Assembly (NCBI RefSeq): GCF_004919105.1
Contig: NZ_STGK01000010.1
Location: 62,001 to 126,000, forward strand
Origin: Nocardioides sp. GY 10113
GTDB taxonomy: Bacteria > Actinomycetota > Actinomycetes > Propionibacteriales > Nocardioidaceae
Length of the DNA: 64,000 bases
Direction of reading: 5' to 3'
Below, piece by piece: positions 63,001 through 64,000 of the stretch. Position numbers and translations under genes: made by a program. The first letter of the stretch is position 1. Each line of letters starts with the position of its first letter. A model generated the notes under the pieces. That model saw only the letters and a list, made by a program, of their open reading frames with translations, was not told the DNA's origin and did not search any database.

Positions 63001-64000
63001 TGCACTCCACCGGCCCCTGCCGCTCGCCGTCGTCGAACGTGCCGTTGGCGTTCCAGTCGACCCAGCCCGAGACGAAGCCCGGGCCGGTACAGGCGACGTC
63101 GAGCGAGTAGGTCTCGCCGTAGTCGGTGACGACCGTCCCCGGCGGCGCGATGCCGTCCTCGTCGGTGACGGCGTTGCCGGTGGTGTCGTCCAGCGAGGCA
63201 TCGGCGCTGGCCAGATACGCGGCGTCGGAGTCGACCGTCGCGCCGAGGCGGGGCACGTAGTCACCGGGGACGCCCATCACGAAGGAGTCGGAGGAGACGT
63301 CGAGCCGGTTCGCGCCGGCGGGCACCACCCCGCCGGTCCAGTTCGACTGCAGCAGGGCGCCCGCGGGGCCGTAGCGCAGCGGCGCGTCGCCGAAGTCGGA
63401 CTCGAAGACCACGCCGATCGCGACGGCGCTGAAGCCGCCGCCCCTCATCTGGATGTGAGCGCCGGTCGCGCCCTCCATGAACCCGACCGCGATCGGTCCG
63501 AAGCCGCCGTCGACCCCCGGGTACTCCGAGCACTGGGTGTCGTTGGACTCCAGTCGCAGGGTCGACCCGTTGTTGGTCGCGACCGTGGCGGTCGGGCAGT
63601 TGCGGGTGCGGTCGATGACGCGGAAGGTGGCCGGCCCGTTCGGCGTGGCCTCGATGTACTCGTCCTGCCGCTCGTTGTTGCTCTCCGCGTCGGCGACCAC
63701 CAGGCCGGCGACGTCGACCTCGTCCCCCTGGAGGGTCACCGAGCAGTCGAAGTCGAAGTCGACGGTGCCGCCGTTGTCGACGTTGGCGATGCCGTTGACC
63801 AGCTGGTTGGCGTCGTCGATGCCGCCGATGTTGTACAGGTTGTCCAGGGCGTCGCCCCGGTAGTCGCCGGGGCGGTAGGCCCGGATCGGACCGATGGCGT
63901 TGGAGAGCGTGCAGGTGGTCTCGAGGACGTTCAGGCCGATGGTGCGCCGGTTGGTGACCGTCGTGCCGCTGGCGATGGTCTCGCCGTCGTCGCCCCACTC
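54026..64000 (-). CDS. Giant CshA-like adhesin with 22 tandem repeats and LPGTG anchor (partial, N-terminus outside window)
   Basis: The open frame runs to the window edge, so at least 3324 residues are visible and the start is missing. The first 300 or so visible residues resemble the CshA/CshB non-repeat adhesin region (GVVFESDFGDAPLRYGPAGA, then DEDGIAPPGTVV) and a GEVED module (SGWVDWNANGTFDDGERQGP, ITDRGEVEDYPLFV). Then follow 22 repeats of about 130 residues (DUF7927/DUF11-like), each with EIVKTADPSDEVLPGDTVTY-type start, DDLTAVLDDATYNGDASADI, GETATITYSVTVNDP and SNC...C close to the end. The C-terminus has LPGTG, a helix and RRRRG. The role is probably cell-surface adhesion or a long stalk. 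Strongly acidic. Confidence 0.92.
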   Translation of the reverse strand, partial: EWGDDGETIASGTTVTNRRTIGLNVLETTCTLSNAIGPIRAYRPGDYRGDALDNLYNIGGIDDANQLVNGIANVDNGGTVDFDFDCSVTLQGDEVDVAGLVVADAESNNERQDEYIEATPNGPATFRVIDRTRNCPTATVATNNGSTLRLESNDTQCSEYPGVDGGFGPIAVGFMEGATGAHIQMRGGGFSAVAIGVVFESDFGDAPLRYGPAGALLQSNWTGGVVPAGANRLDVSSDSFVMGVPGDYVPRLGATVDSDAAYLASADASLDDTTGNAVTDEDGIAPPGTVVTDYGETYSLDVACTGPGFVSGWVDWNANGTFDDGERQGPVECTGSSVNLSWTVPDDAVQSLDDSTFLRLRIADTAAGAETPNGITDRGEVEDYPLFVDLPDPGLTITKSAVPSDEVLPGQTVDYTITVENTGEVDYTADNLAEFTDNLSDVLDDASYNNDEAADTGTVDFANPVLSWSGELPVGETATITYSVTVNDPISGDGILSNTVVGPPESNCADDSTDPACTVVLPVKQLDIVKTVDPSDEASPGDTVTYTVTVTNTGQADYTAGNPAIVTDDLSDVLDDATYNNDADSGGVGDVSFSTPNLTWSGPLAAGDSVTITYSVTVNDAVSGDGLLVNSVVGPPESNCDTGTEEDCTTEVPIRALEIVKSSDGAEDVAPGDTVTYTITVTNSGQVPYVDPDLATFTDDLSDILDDATFGDVSADIGDAVFSDPNITWSGELAPGETATITYTVTVNDPISGDGELFNVVVGPPESNCTDPGETEDPDCIEPNPIRSLEITKSADPTDQVQPGDTVTYTVTVTNDGQVPYVAPDLATFDDDLTAVLDDATYNGDASADIGDVSFSSPTLSWEGELAPGETATITYSVTVNDPLSGDGLLDNAVTGPPESNCDDGTEPGCTTEVPVASLEIEKTSDATGTVVPGDTVSYTITVTNNGQVPYVAPDLATFDDDLTAVLDDATYNGDASADIGDVSFSSPTLSWEGELAPGETATITYSVTVNDPLSGDGTMTNAVVGPPESNCDETDPGDECEVVVPIAALEIEKTADPSGEVLPGGIVTYTVTVTNTGQGVYNGATLSDDLTDVLDDATYNNDASADIGDVSFSSPTLSWEGDLAPGETATITYSVTVNNPLSGDGLLINAVTGPDGSNCEDGSTDESCTTEVPVKALEIVKTSDPSDEVLPGGTVTYTVTVTNTGQVDYVDPDLATFADDLTAVLDDATYNGDASADVGDVSFASPTLSWEGELAAGETATITYSVTVNDPPSGDGILTNAVVGPLESNCDDGTEPDCTTEVPVRALEIVKTAAPSDEVLPGDTVTYTVTVTNAGQVDYVDPDLATFDDDLTAVLDDATYNGDASADIGDVSFSSPTLSWQGELAAGETATITYSVTVNDPPTGDGLLTNAVVGPPESNCDDGTEEDCTTEVPVRKLEIVKSADGDGVAEPGETITYTITVTNTGEVPYVDPDLATFDDDLTEVLDDATYNGDASADIGDVSFSDPTLSWAGELAPGETATITYSVTVNDPLSGDGDLFNVVVGPPESNCDDATTTDPDCVEPNPIRALEITKQAAPGDEVLPGDTVTYTVTVTNTGQVPYVDPDLATFDDDLTAVLDDATYNGDASADIGDVSFSDPTLSWQGELAPGETATITYSVTVNDPISGDGLLTNAVVGPPESNCDDGTEPGCTTEVPVKELEILKTVDPADEVQPGDTVTYTVTVTNTGEAAYVDPDLATFTDDLSAVLDDATYNGDASADIGDVSFSDPTLSWEGELAPGETATITYSVTVNDPASGDGLLDNAVVGPPESNCDTGTEDGCTTEVPVRALEIVKSVAPDGEVQPGDTVTYTVTVTNSGAVDYVDPDLATFTDDLTAVLDDATYNGDASADIGDVSFSDPTLSWQGELAAGETATITYSVTVNDPVSGDGLLTNAVVGPPESNCDDGTEPDCTTEVPVRALEILKTAAPSGEVLPGGTVTYTVTVTNTGSVDYVDPDLATFTDDLSAVLDDATYNGDASADIGDVSFASPTLSWQGELAAGETATITYSVTVSDPISGDGLLDNAVVGPPESNCDDGTEDGCTTEVPVKQVEIEKTSDSDTAVPGQTVTYTITITNTGQAPYVAPDLATFDDDLSAVLDDATYNGDASADIGDVSFSDPTLSWQGELAPGETATITYSVTVNNPLSGDGTMTNAVVGPPESNCDETDAGPECEVVVPIAALEIAKTAAPSGEVLPGDTVTYTVTVTNTGQATYPVASFTDDLTDVLDDATYNDDASADIGSVAFVSPTLAWAGTLDPGETATITYSVTVNDPISGDGLLVNAVTGPDGSNCEDGTTDPSCTTTVPVKQLEILKTVAPADEVLPGGTVTYTVTVTNTGQAAYVDPDLATFDDDLTAVLDDATYNGDASADIGDVSFSSPTLSWQGELAPGETATITYSVTVNDPISGDGLLDNAVVGPPESNCDDGTEDGCTTEVPVKQLEILKTVAPADEVLPGGTVTYTVTVTNTGQAAYVDPDLATFTDDLTAVLDDATYNGDASADIGDVSFSDPTLSWQGELAPGETATITYSVTVSDPISGDGLLDNAVVGPPESNCDDGTEDGCTTEVPVKQLEILKTVDPSDEVLPGGTVTYTVTVTNTGQAAYVDPDLATFDDDLTAVLDDATYNGDASADIGDVSFSDPTLSWQGELAPGESATITYSVTVNEPLSGDGFLDNAVVGPPESNCDTGTEDGCTTEVPVRAMQITKTADPSDEVLPGGTVTYTVTLENTGQVPLAGTSVVDNLSEVLDDATYNDDAEASSGLVAYLDPSLTWFGTIPVGGTVTITYSVTVNDPLTGDGFLDNAVVGPPESNCDDGTEEDCTTEVPVKALELEKTSSVLGQAQPGDTVTYTITVTNIGQVAYEDPDLATFTDDLTEVLDDAAYNGDASADIGSVDYAAPVLSWEGPLEPGETATITYTVTVNDPPSGDGDLYNAVVGPPESNCTDPGSIDPDCTEELFVRSLEIVKTADPDGPVYPGDVVTYTVTVTNDGGVDYTELVPAEFTDDLTDVLDDATYNNDATATVGGVTYAEPELTWSAPLAAGETATITYSVTVDDPPGGDEVLRNAVTGVPGSNCFVPTPRGDSGARVQPLVAPVRPEGCQVITPIRMFEVSKTVDKTEADPGDVVNYTVTVTNTGTAPYTEDDPASFTDDLSDVLDDATYNRDGSATAGDVTFKRPTLSWSGPLDVGETVTVTYSVTVDDPVTGDGTLGNVVAPDGGIGGTCESEADCETATTITPPPPGVGGTNQERPPGVVLPGTGADFGPWLLPLGALLVLTGAAAVAFSRRRRG
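54225..62830 (-). repeat. Tandem array of 22 units of about 390 bp inside the adhesin gene
   Basis: Unit boundaries recur at about 390 bp (390 or 396 in the best-conserved middle part, for example 58461, 58851, 59241, 59631 and 60027). Neighbouring middle units are nearly identical over long stretches, while the first and last units have diverged. All units are in frame, so unit number can change without breaking the gene. Confidence 0.9.

Noticed and set aside
1..64000. tRNA, rRNA, prophage or insertion sequence
   Set aside because: No cloverleaf-like clusters, rRNA core sequences, transposase or integrase motifs were recognised by reading; a tRNAscan or ISfinder search was not possible.

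Overview
The window is high-GC DNA with actinobacterial codon use, frequent GTG starts, long antisense open frames, and stop/start overlaps (ATGA, GTGA) in most operons. The gene set suggests a Nocardioides-like member of the Nocardioidaceae: a SigE-family ECF sigma factor, bicarbonate-independent-type MenB, a deazaflavin (F420)-type nitroreductase-family protein, an SfLAP/GAP membrane protein, a mycobacterial-type HAMP adenylate cyclase, RecBCD, and LPGTG-anchored giant surface proteins. This placement is inferred from gene content only. No rRNA, tRNA, CRISPR, insertion sequence or prophage was recognised.

Layout. 1-2.3 kb: an ECF sigma factor with a coupled membrane protein cut by the window edge, the RNA 2',3'-cyclic phosphodiesterase ThpR, and a secreted protein of unknown function. 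2.4-20.4 kb: an L-rhamnose region. A secreted GH78 alpha-L-rhamnosidase lies beside a minus-strand run of twelve genes (19190 down to 5869): ABC ATPase, two permeases, binding lipoprotein, mutarotase, isomerase, bifunctional rhamnulose-1-P aldolase/dehydrogenase, kinase, LutA, LutB, LutC and a 77-residue LuxR-type HTH protein. A divergent LacI-family regulator faces it. LacI-type palindromes precede both the operon and the rhamnosidase. As read, the cluster would release rhamnose outside the cell, import it, and convert it to DHAP plus L-lactaldehyde, then lactate, then pyruvate through LutABC.

20.5-29 kb: a VIT-family transporter, an LpqH-like lipoprotein, an acyl-CoA dehydrogenase, a Ser/Thr kinase with a DVG in place of DFG, and an efflux module (DHA2-type MFS pump, MMPL/RND pump, divergent TetR regulator with paired operators). 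29-35.4 kb: a sirtuin of the SIRT5/CobB type, a DUF389 N-terminal fragment protein, a GAP-family membrane protein, an intradiol dioxygenase/maleylacetate reductase pair, MenB, an F420-type oxidoreductase with a palindrome on its start codon, and an ACT-domain protein. 35.5-44.1 kb: recC-recB-recD with overlapping starts. 44.2-46.9 kb: a PGPGW-type membrane protein, an NTF2-like protein and a membrane adenylate cyclase. 46.9-64 kb: two giant cell-wall proteins (2342 residues, and more than 3324 residues), both ending in LPGTG. The second has a CshA-like/GEVED N-terminal part and 22 tandem repeats of about 130 residues (about 390 bp each).

Two families of dispersed palindromic elements cross the window: a 50-bp element (five copies, intergenic) and a GGTGGTTGAGGTGCG-type element (four copies, two of them in the wider gaps of the rha-lut operon, one supplying the lutB stop codon).
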